64,000 nt of DNA from Hymenobacter sp. DG25B (lineage in GTDB: Bacteria; Bacteroidota; Bacteroidia; Cytophagales; Hymenobacteraceae). The stretch is from contig NZ_CP010054.1 in assembly GCF_000801315.1 (NCBI RefSeq), forward strand, positions 1,984,001 through 2,048,000. The letters are read 5' to 3'. The notes beneath the pieces were generated by a model. That model worked only from the letters and a program-made list of their open reading frames with translations, did not search any database and was not told where the DNA came from. Every line of letters starts with the position of its first letter. Within the stretch, counting starts at the first letter, position 1. Positions 50,072-58,898 of the stretch are shown in pieces. The position numbers and the translations under genes were made by a program.

Positions 50072-52531
50072 TTAGCCGCCAAAGCCGCCGCCACCGCTCT
50101 GAATTTGCTCTATCTTCTTGGGGGGCTTAGTAGCGCCTATGTACCAGGTGAAGCCCAGCCAGCCCACGCGGGTTTCGTTTTTATAGCGCGCCGTGGTTTG
50201 CAGCGTTTCCGTGTCAATCTCCGAGCGGCTTACCTGCGTGTCAAACAAATCGGATACGCGCAGCGTCAGCGCGGCGCGGTCCTGGAACAGGCGCTGGCGC
50301 ACGGCCAGATCCAAGCCGCCATACGCCAGCTGCCGACCCTGTGCCGTGAGCGTGGCCGAGCGCCAGGAGCCGGTGAGCTGCACATCCAGGGTAGGACGAA
50401 CGGTAAAGCTGTTGTTCAGGCGCAGGGTGCCCGCCAGGGTATTGCGCTGCTTGTCAACGGAGGCATTGCTGGCAATCTGGCTGCGGTAGATGGAGCCCGT
50501 CAGGCCCACGCGCCACCATTTGGCCAAGGGTTGGTTCCAGGTCATTTCGGCGCCCAGGTTGGTGGTGCGGCCCACGTTGCGGTAGGTTTCCGCGGTTACA
50601 ATGCCAGCCTGGTTCAGGCGTGTGGCCGTGGTATCAATGCTGCGGATGCGCTGAATCACATCATCCGTGAAGCGGCCGAATAAAGTGGCTGTAATGGCTG
50701 TGCCGTTGCTTAGGTTCAGCTGCTGGCCCAGCTCTACGTTATGGCTGAACTCAGCGCGCAGCGCCGGGTTACCGAGGCGGTAGTTGCGGGCATCCTGGAA
50801 AAGCTGGAAGGGCAGCTGCTGCATAAAGTTGGGCCGATTGATGCGGCGGGCGTAGCTGAGCTGCAGGCGGTTCTGGCCGGGCTCCTTGCCCAGCTCCCGG
50901 CTGAGCGTGGCGGAGGGGAAAAAGCTGAGATAATCCAGCTTCACCTGGCCCTGGCCGCCCTGCACGGCACCCGTCAGATTGGTGTACTCGGCCCGCAGGC
51001 CACCCTGCACGTTATAGTTTTTGCCCAGGGGGCGCTGGTAAGTGACATAAGCGGCCGGCAGCACTTCCCGGAAGTCATACTGAATGGCGCGGGCCGGGTT
51101 TAGCACGAAGTCGTTGGGGCGGTCGGTGGGGGCGGTCAGCTGGTCGGCGCCGCCATCGTTCCAGGTGGTTTGCATCTTCAGACCGGTTTCCAGACGGCTT
51201 TTCTCATCAGCCAGGGGCAGCACGTAGTCCAAGGTGCCGTAGGCAATGGTAGCATTCACATCAAATTCCTGACGCTGCGAAGGCGCGTCGCTCAGGCGCT
51301 GCGTGAACGGAACATCTGCCGTAATCTTCACCCAGCCGGCATTAGAGGAAAGCTCGCGGCCCTTGTGCGCTTTCCAGGTGCGGCGGTAAGAGGCATCAGC
51401 ATTCCATACCTGCACGTCCACATTTACCTGCTGCTGTCCCAGCTGATTAGGCTGCTGCTCGCTGTTGATGGCCGTGGTCAACGTTTGCTTGTTCAGGTTT
51501 CGCTCGCCTTCCATGGAGGGCGACAGGCTGAAGCTCAGGTTCTGCTCCTCATTCAGATCATACTCCACGCCCAGGCTGAGGGAGTGGTTGATGCGCCGCT
51601 CCGTACCGCTGCCTTCCTGCGTGGTACGCACTGTTTCGCCCGTGGGCAGCAAAGCCGTTTGCGTGCCCCGCGACTTATCTGTGTAGCGCTGGTCGCGGCC
51701 GTTGTAGCTGAAGTTCCAGTTGGCCGCTCCCTGCCGGCGGTTCAGGCTAAAAGTGGGCGTGTACTTCTCGCCGTTGCCCACTACCAGCCCTACCTGGCCG
51801 TTGATGCCGTTTTTGCGCTCTTTCTTGGTGATGATATTAATCACGCCCGCCCCGGAAGCATCATACTTGGCCGAGGGGTTGGTGATGATTTCAACCTGCG
51901 AAATGCGTGAGGCCGGTATCTGATCCAGCTTGGAGCCGGTGCCGCCATTGCTGGTGCCGCTGGGTTTGCCATCAATGAGAATAGTGAGGTTGGAAGAGCC
52001 GCGCAGGCTGATGGTGCCGTTGGCATCTACTGCCACCGAAGGCACGTTTTGCAGTACATTTACGGCGGTGCCGCCCACGCTGCTCAGGTCTTTTTCCACG
52101 TTGATGACGCGCTTGCCCAGATCGTTCTGCACGGTTTCCTTCTGGCCCGTTACTGTCACGCCTTTCAGCTGAGTTACGGTTGGGTTGAGCGCCAGCGTGC
52201 CCAGCTGCAGGGCCGGAGCCTCAGCGGCCAGCACAATGGTGCGCTTAATTGGCTGATAGCCGATAACCGTAGCGCGCAGCATATAGCGCCCCAGGGCAAC
52301 CTTCTCCAGCACAAAGGCACCCTCTTCGGTGGTTTGCGCCCCGGTTACCAGCGTAGAATCCTGGGCCCGCAGCAGCACCACATTCACAAAAGGCAATGAC
52401 TGCTTAGTAGCCTGATCCATCAGTTTGCCCGATATCGAGCCGGTATTCTGAGCGTGCAGCCCTAGCGGAAAGAGCATAAGCAGGAGCCCCAGGCACCAAA
52501 GTGCCCGGCCAGGGAGAAGTTGTGTTTTCAT
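50072..52531 (-). CDS. TonB-dependent outer-membrane receptor
   Basis: An 819-residue receptor. The ATG at 52,531 gives a signal peptide ending LGLHAQ, then a CarboxypepD_reg-like domain (ISGKLMDQATKQ...), a plug domain (VINVEKDLSSVGGTAVNVLQNVPSVAVDANGTISLRGSSNLTILIDGKPSG), and a large beta-barrel of the outer-membrane-protein beta-barrel family (Pfam-type CBM/OMP_b-brl_3). It ends with VGWLGFTWYIG and a short Gly-rich tail. It takes up an unknown substrate with ExbBD/TonB energy. No SusD partner follows, so it is not a typical SusC. Confidence 0.9.
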   Translation of the reverse strand: MKTQLLPGRALWCLGLLLMLFPLGLHAQNTGSISGKLMDQATKQSLPFVNVVLLRAQDSTLVTGAQTTEEGAFVLEKVALGRYMLRATVIGYQPIKRTIVLAAEAPALQLGTLALNPTVTQLKGVTVTGQKETVQNDLGKRVINVEKDLSSVGGTAVNVLQNVPSVAVDANGTISLRGSSNLTILIDGKPSGTSNGGTGSKLDQIPASRISQVEIITNPSAKYDASGAGVINIITKKERKNGINGQVGLVVGNGEKYTPTFSLNRRQGAANWNFSYNGRDQRYTDKSRGTQTALLPTGETVRTTQEGSGTERRINHSLSLGVEYDLNEEQNLSFSLSPSMEGERNLNKQTLTTAINSEQQPNQLGQQQVNVDVQVWNADASYRRTWKAHKGRELSSNAGWVKITADVPFTQRLSDAPSQRQEFDVNATIAYGTLDYVLPLADEKSRLETGLKMQTTWNDGGADQLTAPTDRPNDFVLNPARAIQYDFREVLPAAYVTYQRPLGKNYNVQGGLRAEYTNLTGAVQGGQGQVKLDYLSFFPSATLSRELGKEPGQNRLQLSYARRINRPNFMQQLPFQLFQDARNYRLGNPALRAEFSHNVELGQQLNLSNGTAITATLFGRFTDDVIQRIRSIDTTATRLNQAGIVTAETYRNVGRTTNLGAEMTWNQPLAKWWRVGLTGSIYRSQIASNASVDKQRNTLAGTLRLNNSFTVRPTLDVQLTGSWRSATLTAQGRQLAYGGLDLAVRQRLFQDRAALTLRVSDLFDTQVSRSEIDTETLQTTARYKNETRVGWLGFTWYIGATKPPKKIEQIQSGGGGFGG

Positions 52532-52586
52532 AAAAAAAGAAGGTGAGTGGAGGGTAGAAACAGGCAATAAGGGGCTGTCCCAGTCG

Positions 52587-52602
52587 GCCGCGGTACCGCT
52601 GG
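52587..52602 (-). promoter_or_regulatory. Conserved leader box
   Basis: GCCGCGGTACCGCTGG (plus strand), 55 nt before the receptor ATG; one base differs from the box at 49,414. Confidence 0.55.
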
Positions 52603-52749
52603 AGCCCCGTACAGGGGTTCTAAAACTCAGATGGAAATAGGAGCCCGGGCAGTTAGCCGGGCTGCAGCCTGCGGCCGCTGTTGTTACCCCGTGTCAGGTT
52701 TCCCGTTTGGAAACTGGTCTGCCTCAAGGCTATAGTGAAGTTGATGGAA

Positions 52750-52789
52750 CAAATATATAATACAGTACTTTGTGACGCAAGGTACTGTA
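52750..52789 (-). promoter_or_regulatory. Promoter with overlapping palindromic operator, TonB receptor
   Basis: Minus strand: TTGC (52,780-52,777), 19-nt spacer, TATATTTG (52,757-52,750). The palindrome TACAGTACTTTG-TGACG-CAAGGTACTGTA (52,761-52,789; 11 of 12 arm bases pair) covers the -33 element. The type of palindrome (AGTAC...GTACT) is like those before PadR-regulated Bacteroidota genes (from memory). Implied leader is about 213 nt. Confidence 0.7.
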
Positions 52790-53022
52790 TTGAAAAATTT
52801 TGCTAATTGATATGACTTTTATTTAAAATGTTGATTAGCAATAAATTGTATTTGGTATGCTGCTTGAGAATTCCGAAGAACCCAACTTATCCTACCGAGA
52901 CCTACACTTAGGAAGGGAAAGAACAGACGTAGCCGGAGAACCCAAGTGACAGCCCAGGATGCACACGCCTTGCCAAGCTTAGTACAGATGCTTCCATTCG
53001 CAAAAGGGTTGTCTGAGTTCAT
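52790..53022. other. Intergenic tract without recognised genes
   Basis: No supported ORF; a 67-codon minus-strand frame lacks a recognisable start context or composition. Lies between the receptor promoter and the terminator of the YwqK gene. Confidence 0.4.
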
Positions 53023-53053
53023 AAAAAAAGCGGGCCTCGTTGGGAGGCCCGCT
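53023..53053 (-). terminator. Terminator of the YwqK-family gene
   Basis: Perfect stem AGCGGGCCTC / GAGGCCCGCT; the A-run at 53,023-53,029 is a T-run in the minus-strand transcript. Confidence 0.88.
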
Positions 53054-53080
53054 CTTTAAGCAGAGGGAAGCAGCAGCTAC

Positions 53081-54487
53081 TTACTTGGTGCCCGGAGTTA
53101 CTACCTGCCCGTTGCGGTAGGTTTTCTTCTCCTTCACTGTTTTTCCATCCGGTCCGAAATAACTCCAAATCCCGGTTTCCCGGTCGTTGCGGAAGGAGCC
53201 GGTTACTTCTAAGGTGCCATCTTCGCGCAGCTGTTTGTAAGCGCCCAAGCGCAGTCCTTTCACGTAGGTGGATTCCGCTTTCAGCTTCCCTGAGGCATAG
53301 TATTCCTGCTTCAGGCCCGTGGGGTGGCCGTTTTCATTGGTTACCCGGCTTTCCACGATACCTGTGGGGTAATAAGAAAGCTGCTCACCACTCAGGCGCC
53401 CGTTTACATAGCTGACCTGGGTTTTTACTTGTTTGGTGCCGGGGTAGAAAGTACGCCAGGTACCGGCCGGCTGCCCGTTCTTGTACTGTTGCTCCTCGCG
53501 CACTGTGCCGTCTTCCTGGTACATAGTCAGCTTTCGGTCGCGGGCCTGGTTGGCGTAATCTATTTCCTGCTCCAGCTTGCCGGAGGGGTAGAAGTTCTGG
53601 GTAATGCCGGTGAGCACCCCGTTGCGGTAGTTCATCTTGCTTTTCACCGCCCCGCTTTCGTAGTAGGCCTTGGCCGGGCCATCCAGATTGGAGGTAGGGG
53701 TGGAGAGGGCCGCGGTGTTTTTGGTCATATCATCGCCCAGCGGGTTTTTCACGGCCCGATTGGCCTGCGCGGCCGCTACGTAAGTGCCCTCGGTGCGCAG
53801 TTTACCGGAAGGGTAGTAGCTCTTATAAGAGCCCCGGCCCGTTTTGTCCGTCAGCACTTCCGTTTCTACCTGGCCATTGTCATAATAAGTTTTGTAGGAG
53901 CCGGTGAGCAGGCCCCCGCGGTAAGTAGCTTCACTTTGCAGCTGGCCGTTGGGGTGGTAGGTTTTCACCGGCCCGCTGGCTTGACCATTGACGTAGGTAA
54001 TTTCCGAACGGGGCTTGCCGGAGGGGTACAGCTCCTGCACCACGCCGCTGGGCTGGCCCTTGGCGAGCGTAGTTTTCAGCTTTACCTCGCCGTTGGGGTG
54101 ATAGTAGGTTAGCGTGCCGGAGGGCTGGTCGTTCTCATAAGTGCCTTCCTGTGCCAGCTGCCCGGTTTTGTAATAGGTTTTGAAAGGTCCCTGCCGCTGG
54201 CCTTGCTGGTAGGTGACCTCCAGCCGGGGCTTGCCGGTTTCAAAGAACTCCACGTAGGCACTGTCGCGCTTGCCGGCCGTGAAGCGGGTTTGTGCCTCCA
54301 GCTTGCCCGAGCGGTAAAAACGCTTGTATGGGCCTTCCATAACGGTATCGGCCCCTACGGCCGCCGAGTATACCTCCCGGATGCGCTGGCGGCTCGAGTC
54401 CTGATAGGTGATAATTCGGCGGAGCTTCTGGGCCTGCACTGCCGTGGTAGAGAGCATCAGCAGGAAAGCAAAGGCGAGTAGTTTCAT
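53081..54487 (-). CDS. YwqK-family MORN_2-repeat exported protein
   Basis: A 468-residue protein. From the ATG at 54,487 a signal peptide (MKLLAFAFLLMLSTTAVQAQ) is followed by about 15 tandem MORN_2-type repeats of ~22-24 residues with the pattern Y[YH]P[SN]G[KQ]L..E..Y.NG...G. In Bacteroidota, proteins of this type are annotated as YwqK toxin-antitoxin antitoxins; here the export signal makes a surface or periplasmic scaffold role likelier (inference). The ORF's 48-residue extension upstream is not supported. No adjacent toxin gene. Confidence 0.85.
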   Translation of the reverse strand: MKLLAFAFLLMLSTTAVQAQKLRRIITYQDSSRQRIREVYSAAVGADTVMEGPYKRFYRSGKLEAQTRFTAGKRDSAYVEFFETGKPRLEVTYQQGQRQGPFKTYYKTGQLAQEGTYENDQPSGTLTYYHPNGEVKLKTTLAKGQPSGVVQELYPSGKPRSEITYVNGQASGPVKTYHPNGQLQSEATYRGGLLTGSYKTYYDNGQVETEVLTDKTGRGSYKSYYPSGKLRTEGTYVAAAQANRAVKNPLGDDMTKNTAALSTPTSNLDGPAKAYYESGAVKSKMNYRNGVLTGITQNFYPSGKLEQEIDYANQARDRKLTMYQEDGTVREEQQYKNGQPAGTWRTFYPGTKQVKTQVSYVNGRLSGEQLSYYPTGIVESRVTNENGHPTGLKQEYYASGKLKAESTYVKGLRLGAYKQLREDGTLEVTGSFRNDRETGIWSYFGPDGKTVKEKKTYRNGQVVTPGTK

Positions 54488-54576
54488 AGCCGCAAGAACG
54501 GAGGAAAAAGAAAAGTATTTTCTGACGGCCGCTGGCCCGGTTAAGCCATAGCACCAGTCAGATTTCGAAGCAAAAC

Positions 54577-54610
54577 AAAAGCCCTGCCGCAAAAATGCCG
54601 CAGGGCTTTT
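54577..54610 (-). terminator. Terminator of the thiolase gene
   Basis: Stem AAAAGCCCTGC / GCAGGGCTTTT with a short AT-rich loop, between the thiolase stop and the YwqK start. Confidence 0.85.
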
Positions 54611-54670
54611 TAACTCTTGAGAAAGTAACACGATACGTCGTGCTATCCGTTCAGGCAGTAAAAGGCAGAG

Positions 54671-55852
54671 TTAGATTTTCTCCAGTACAATGCTGCTGGC
54701 GCCACCGCCGCCGTTGCAGATACCGGTTACGCCAATCTTGCCGCCTTCATTCTGCAGCACGTTCAGCAGGGTAGTCACAATGCGCGCGCCGGAAGCACCC
54801 AGCGGGTGGCCCAACGACACCGCGCCGCCGTACACATTCACCTTGGTGCCTTCCAGATTCAACAGCTTGTTGTTGGCCAGCGAAACCACCGAGAAAGCCT
54901 CATTGATTTCGTAGAAATCAACGTCTTTAGCATCCAGGCCAGCATTTTTCAGCGCTTTTGGAATAGCCAGGGAAGGCGTAGTGGTGAACCACTCCGGGGC
55001 CTGCTCCGCATCGGCGAAGCCGCGAATGATAGCCAGGGGCTTAATGCCCAGCTGCTCGGCTTTTTCACGGCTCATCAACAGCACGGCGGCCGCGCCGTCG
55101 TTCAGGGTAGAGGCGTTGGCGGCTGTTACCGAGCCTTCTTTGGTGAAAGCGGGCTTCAGGGTAGCAAACTTGGCAAAGTCGGCCTTGGTATACTCCTCGT
55201 CGTCTTCCACCACCGTGGATTTACCGCGCACGGTTACCGTTACGGGCACAATCTCATCCTTCTTTTTGCCGGCTTTGGCCGCGTTGGCGCTGCGGGTGTA
55301 CGACTCCTGCGCAAAAGCATCCTGCTCCTCGCGGGTGATGTTCATTTCCTTGGCCGTGTTATCGGCCGCGTTGCCCATGGCATAGTCGTGGTAAGGGTCC
55401 CACAAACCGTCGCGCACCAGGCCGTCAATCATCTGGCCGTGACCGTACTTGGCACCAAAACGGGCTTTGTCCAGGTAATACGGCACATTCGACATGCTTT
55501 CCATGCCACCGGCCAGAATCACATCGGCCTGCCCCAGCATAATAGCCTGGGAGGCATACATAATGGCTTTGCTGCCGGAAGCACACACTTTATTCACGGT
55601 AGTGCACTCCACGGTATCGGGCAGGCCGGCTTTCTTGGCCGCCTGGCGGGCCGGAGCCTGGCCCAGGTTGGCCGAAATAACGTTGCCCATAATAACCTGC
55701 TGCACTTCTTTCGCATCAACGCCGGCTTTCTCCAGCGCGCCTTTCAGGGCAATGGCGCCCAGATCAGTAGCTGAAAGCGAAGCCAGGCTGCCGCCAAATG
55801 AGCCAATGGGCGTACGCACCGCCGCAACAATTACTACTTCTTTGATTTGCAT
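54671..55852 (-). CDS. Acetyl-CoA C-acetyltransferase (thiolase)
   Basis: A 393-residue thiolase. The catalytic Cys lies in CTTVNKVCASGSKAIMYA, NEAFSVV supplies the first His region, SLGHPLGASGARI the second, and GICNGGGGAS the final Cys block. It condenses two acetyl-CoA or cleaves acetoacetyl-CoA. Transcribed alone from 55,852. Length is that of typical AtoB/PhaA proteins. Direction of the reaction cannot be told from sequence. Confidence 0.93.
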   Translation of the reverse strand: MQIKEVVIVAAVRTPIGSFGGSLASLSATDLGAIALKGALEKAGVDAKEVQQVIMGNVISANLGQAPARQAAKKAGLPDTVECTTVNKVCASGSKAIMYASQAIMLGQADVILAGGMESMSNVPYYLDKARFGAKYGHGQMIDGLVRDGLWDPYHDYAMGNAADNTAKEMNITREEQDAFAQESYTRSANAAKAGKKKDEIVPVTVTVRGKSTVVEDDEEYTKADFAKFATLKPAFTKEGSVTAANASTLNDGAAAVLLMSREKAEQLGIKPLAIIRGFADAEQAPEWFTTTPSLAIPKALKNAGLDAKDVDFYEINEAFSVVSLANNKLLNLEGTKVNVYGGAVSLGHPLGASGARIVTTLLNVLQNEGGKIGVTGICNGGGGASSIVLEKI

Positions 55853-56011
55853 ATATAAGGATTGGGTGGGGGTGAGGGAATGCTAGCGCGGCTTCAATGA
55901 GTCGCTCCGGCGGATAAAAGTACGCTTCTGCGCCGGCTTAGCCAACGCACCCGTTGACAAGCCCCCGTGCCGGGGCATTGTTTTGCTTTTGGCCGGATGC
56001 CAATGTCCCGG

Positions 56012-57007
56012 CTACCAGGCCGGCTTATCAGAGGCTGGTTTAGGCGCTGTTTTGCGGGGCAGCTGCTGAATGTATTGCTGCTCGGTGGCGCGCAGCGCGT
56101 CCAGAATCTGCCGGGCCTGCGCCGGATTTAGCTGCATTTGCTGTAGCCGCGCCCGCTGGGTTTTCATCTGAGTGGCGTCATCGGAGGCGTTTTCGCCGCT
56201 GGCCCCGACACCCGTTTTGCCAGGTGCGTCAGCGGAGCTTAGCCCGCGGGTATCGCCGGGCTGCTGTCCCTGCGCCATTTGCTTTTCAGGGCCCGTGCCG
56301 GGCTTCACGCTGCCATCTGCCCCGGCCCCAGCCGGGTTGCCGGGCTGCTGCGCATTGGGCTGGCCTTGCGTGTTGGGACGAGACTGAGGCGGCTGCTTTG
56401 GGTTATCTGGCTGATTGGTATCATCCACTTCACCGCGCCGGTCCTGTCCGGGCTTTGGCTTGGGTTGCTGGCTGGGCTGTTTGTCGTCGGCCTTCTGGTC
56501 GGCGGGGGGCTTAGGTTTCGAAGCCTCCGGCTTCTCCTTATCCGCGGGGGGAATAGTGGGGTCCGGCTGGCGTTTCAGGTACCGGCTCACTAGCTCATAG
56601 TCGTAGCGGGCCGCGGTATTGCTTGGGTTGGCTACCAGCGCCAGCCGCAGCAGGCGCACGGCCTGAGCATAGTCGCCTCTTTGGGCACTCAGCACGCCCA
56701 ACTGCTGATGCGCCACGCTGCGCACCTGAGAAGCCGGGCTGGATAGCAGCCGGCTGTAGTAGGCGCGGGCGGCCGGCAATTGCCCCGCCCGGGCGCTGGC
56801 ATGGGCCAGATTCAGAAGAATAGCTTCTGTGGAGCGAGAATCTTTTTCCGCCGCAATTGCCCGCCGGAACTCCTGCGCGGCCCGTACAAAATCTTGGCGG
56901 GCAAAGGCCTGCGTGCCCACCCGCACGGCTTCGTTACGGTCGTGCACCCACATTAGGCTGCGCCAGCTGCCCAGGAGCACCAGCAGAAAAAGCAGAGGTG
57001 CTCTCAT
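56012..57007 (-). CDS. BatC-like TPR protein
   Basis: A 331-residue protein: an N-terminal membrane anchor (APLLFLLVLLGSWRSLMWV), TPR helices (~30-150; VAHQQLGVLSAQRGDYAQAVRLLRLALVANPSNTAARYDYELV), a long Pro/Gln/Lys-rich linker and a conserved helical tail (LNPAQARQILDALRATEQQYIQQL). This matches BatC, an accessory of the Bat operon implicated in stress tolerance. It overlaps the VWA gene by 4 bp. The low-complexity linker is longer than the TPR part. Confidence 0.8.
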   Translation of the reverse strand: MRAPLLFLLVLLGSWRSLMWVHDRNEAVRVGTQAFARQDFVRAAQEFRRAIAAEKDSRSTEAILLNLAHASARAGQLPAARAYYSRLLSSPASQVRSVAHQQLGVLSAQRGDYAQAVRLLRLALVANPSNTAARYDYELVSRYLKRQPDPTIPPADKEKPEASKPKPPADQKADDKQPSQQPKPKPGQDRRGEVDDTNQPDNPKQPPQSRPNTQGQPNAQQPGNPAGAGADGSVKPGTGPEKQMAQGQQPGDTRGLSSADAPGKTGVGASGENASDDATQMKTQRARLQQMQLNPAQARQILDALRATEQQYIQQLPRKTAPKPASDKPAW

Positions 57008-57978
57008 GGCCGAATCACTCTCACCGTTACTATCACATCCAGCATCATAAGGGCTAATGCCAGCAATAAAGGGTAGCGGTATCGGTTATCGGCTACTGAA
57101 ACCGTGCGCACCTGTTCGGCCTTGCCTTCTACGCGGTTCAGCGCATTCACCAGCTGCGGAAACTCATTGCGCTGGTCGCTCAGCTCAAAGTATTGCCCTT
57201 CAGCTTGCGTAGCCAGCCGGCGGAGCACGGTGGGCTGCAGCTGAGTTACGGCATCCCGGCCTTTGGCATCCCGCACAAAGCCACCGCCCTCCCTGGGTAT
57301 ACGGCTGCCTTCTACCGTGCCTACGCCCACGGTAAACAGATGCACACCGGTGCGGGCAAGCTCCCTCAGCACGGGCTCCAGGTTCTCCCCAAAATCCTCG
57401 CCGTCGCTCACCAGTACCAGGGTTAGCGCGCGGGGTGGGGTGCCCTGAGTACGCGGATTTGCGGTAAAGCGCCGCAGAGCCAGCTGTAGCGCCGGGGCCA
57501 GATCCGTGCTGCCTCCGGGTACTAGGTTGGTTTGCAGAGTTGAGAGAAACAGCTGCAAAGCGCCCTGGTCGTAGGTGAGGGGGCACTGCACAAAGGCGCT
57601 GTTTGAAAATACAATGAGTCCGATACGGTCGGCCTGGAAGCGGCTGACCAGGCGGGAAAGCTCGGCGCGGGCTTTTTGCAGGCGGGTAGGGGCCACATCC
57701 GAAGCATCCATGGAGCGCGACAAATCCACCAGCAGCCAGACATCCTTGCCGGCGGTGCGCACTGCCTGTTTGGTAGTACCATAGGCAGGCCCCAGCAGCG
57801 CTATCAGTAGCAAGGCAAAGTAAGCCAGGCGCAAAGGCAGCTTCCAGGCCAGGCGCCAGCCCCGCTGCCCAAAGGGTGCGGCCAGCCGACGGGTGCGCAA
57901 AACAAATCCGGTGTAGAGCACTACCACCAACCCAATGGCCACCACCTCCGGCCATCCTAAAGGATAGGCCCAATTCAT
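57004..57978 (-). CDS. BatB-like VWA-domain membrane protein
   Basis: A 324-residue protein with two N-terminal helices (VVAIGLVVVLYTGFVL; PLRLAYFALLLIALLGPAYG), a von Willebrand factor A domain whose MIDAS starts with DLSRSMDAS (DxSxS), LVLVSDGEDFGEN, and a C-terminal helix (PLLLALALMMLDVIVTVRVI). It is typical of BatA/BatB. In other Bacteroidota a larger set (MoxR, DUF58, BatA-E) surrounds it; here only the BatB-BatC pair is present, an abbreviated arrangement. Envelope-stress role inferred. Confidence 0.85.
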   Translation of the reverse strand: MNWAYPLGWPEVVAIGLVVVLYTGFVLRTRRLAAPFGQRGWRLAWKLPLRLAYFALLLIALLGPAYGTTKQAVRTAGKDVWLLVDLSRSMDASDVAPTRLQKARAELSRLVSRFQADRIGLIVFSNSAFVQCPLTYDQGALQLFLSTLQTNLVPGGSTDLAPALQLALRRFTANPRTQGTPPRALTLVLVSDGEDFGENLEPVLRELARTGVHLFTVGVGTVEGSRIPREGGGFVRDAKGRDAVTQLQPTVLRRLATQAEGQYFELSDQRNEFPQLVNALNRVEGKAEQVRTVSVADNRYRYPLLLALALMMLDVIVTVRVIRP

Positions 57979-58074
57979 ATACGTACTAAGGTAAGCTGCA
58001 CCATTGCGGCAAATATAACAGCCTGATTGTGGCCGCAGAAGGAATATCTGCGGTAGATATTTTCAACCAAAGTA

Positions 58075-58103
58075 TTGGTTTCTGTTACCTAGTCGTATAT
58101 TTG
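58075..58103 (+). promoter_or_regulatory. Promoter of the tRNA cluster
   Basis: TTGG (58,075-58,078) and, after an 18-nt spacing, TATATTTG (58,096-58,103), fitting the Bacteroidota TTTG/TAnnTTTG consensus, ending 31 nt before tRNA-Ser. Confidence 0.6.
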
Positions 58104-58134
58104 TGCACTCTTTAACCGGAAGAGACTCATATCT

Positions 58135-58222
58135 GGAGAGATGGGTGAGTGGCTGAAACCAGTAGTTTGCTAAACTGCCGTAGCTCTAAAGGCTACCGGG
58201 GGTTCGAATCCCCCTCTCTCCG
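58135..58222 (+). tRNA. tRNA-Ser (GCT)
   Basis: 88 nt. Acceptor stem GGAGAGA/TCTCTCC, anticodon arm with loop TTGCTAA (anticodon GCT), a long variable arm (TAGC...GCTA) as in serine tRNAs, T-arm GGGGGTTCGAATCCCCC, discriminator G. CCA is not encoded directly after it. Confidence 0.95.
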
Positions 58223-58269
58223 CACCATGTGTAGTTCAGGATTCTGACACCAGATTTCTGAATTTTTTT

Positions 58270-58343
58270 CGGGGTGTAGCGTAGCCCGGTATCGCGCCTG
58301 CTTTGGGAGCAGGAGGCCGCAGGTTCGAATCCTGCCACCCCGA
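58270..58343 (+). tRNA. tRNA-Pro (TGG)
   Basis: 74 nt. Acceptor stem CGGGGTG/CACCCCG, anticodon stem CCTGC/GCAGG with anticodon TGG at 58,304-58,306, T-arm GCAGGTTCGAATCCTGC, discriminator A. CCA not encoded. Confidence 0.95.
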
Positions 58344-58394
58344 CCCTTCGAATAGCCGTCAGCCCACCTTTGGGGCGGGCGGCTATTTGTTTTT

Positions 58395-58468
58395 GACCCC
58401 GTAGCTCAGCTGGATAGAGCAGCTGCCTTCTAAGCAGCCGGTCTTTGGTTCGAATCCAAACGGGGCCA
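58395..58468 (+). tRNA. tRNA-Arg (TCT)
   Basis: 74 nt. Anticodon TCT at 58,429-58,431 in stem GCTGC/GCAGC; T-arm TTTGGTTCGAATCCAAA. Acceptor GACCCCG/CGGGGCC has an A-C mismatch at the second pair; discriminator A. Otherwise canonical. Confidence 0.93.
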
Positions 58469-58478
58469 CTTTATAATC

Positions 58479-58511
58479 AGCCACTTAGCAGGATTGCTGG
58501 GTGGCTTTTTT
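58479..58511 (+). terminator. Terminator of the tRNA cluster
   Basis: Stem AGCCAC/GTGGCT with inner AGCA/TGCT, then a T-run, 11 nt after tRNA-Arg. Confidence 0.8.
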
Positions 58512-58631
58512 GTTGGTGGTGCCCACGGTGGTGCCTGCATTTAATTCCTAGTACTTCGTAGAAATGGAAAAGCAGGTGTAGTATGATGGGTGCTTAAATC
58601 CTGGTTGGCAGGTAAATGCCTTTAGTAGGAA

Positions 58632-58898
58632 TCAGCGGGTAAACTTCTCGCGGCGGACAGTAGCGGCCAGGGCCTGCGTATCGGCATCAGCCGGATTGTA
58701 GAGCGCCATGAGGTCTTCCAGACCTTGGTCGCCATCAATATACTTTTGCAAAGCCTCCAGCACCTGGGGGCTGGGCGCCGCTCCGGCTATGGTAGCAATG
58801 GCCACTCCCCAAGTAACGTGGCTCTGCCGCTTCAGGCGAGCCTGCAGCTCCGCCGGCGGCAGATCAGGTGGAAAGGGAGTGAATTCAGGAGAAGCCAT
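58632..58898 (-). CDS. Hypothetical protein, 88 aa
   Basis: An 88-residue protein. Its middle (LKRQSHVTWGVAIATIAGAAPSPQVLEALQKYIDGDQGLEDLMAL) loosely recalls the VbhA-type antitoxin helical pattern with a (Y)xxG(D/E) turn, but no Fic toxin lies nearby, so I do not assign that role. Probably a small soluble helical protein. Low certainty of function; the frame looks real. Confidence 0.5.
   Translation of the reverse strand: MASPEFTPFPPDLPPAELQARLKRQSHVTWGVAIATIAGAAPSPQVLEALQKYIDGDQGLEDLMALYNPADADTQALAATVRREKFTR

Noticed and set aside
52819..53022. 67-codon minus-strand ORF
   Set aside because: Ends far from a plausible ribosome-binding site and has no recognisable domain; lies beside the receptor promoter.
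58135..58468. tRNA cluster as an insertion site of a mobile element
   Set aside because: All three tRNAs are complete, and I saw no repeat of their 3' ends elsewhere in the window.
58632..58898. VbhA-type antitoxin
   Set aside because: The match is a loose helical pattern and there is no Fic toxin gene beside it.
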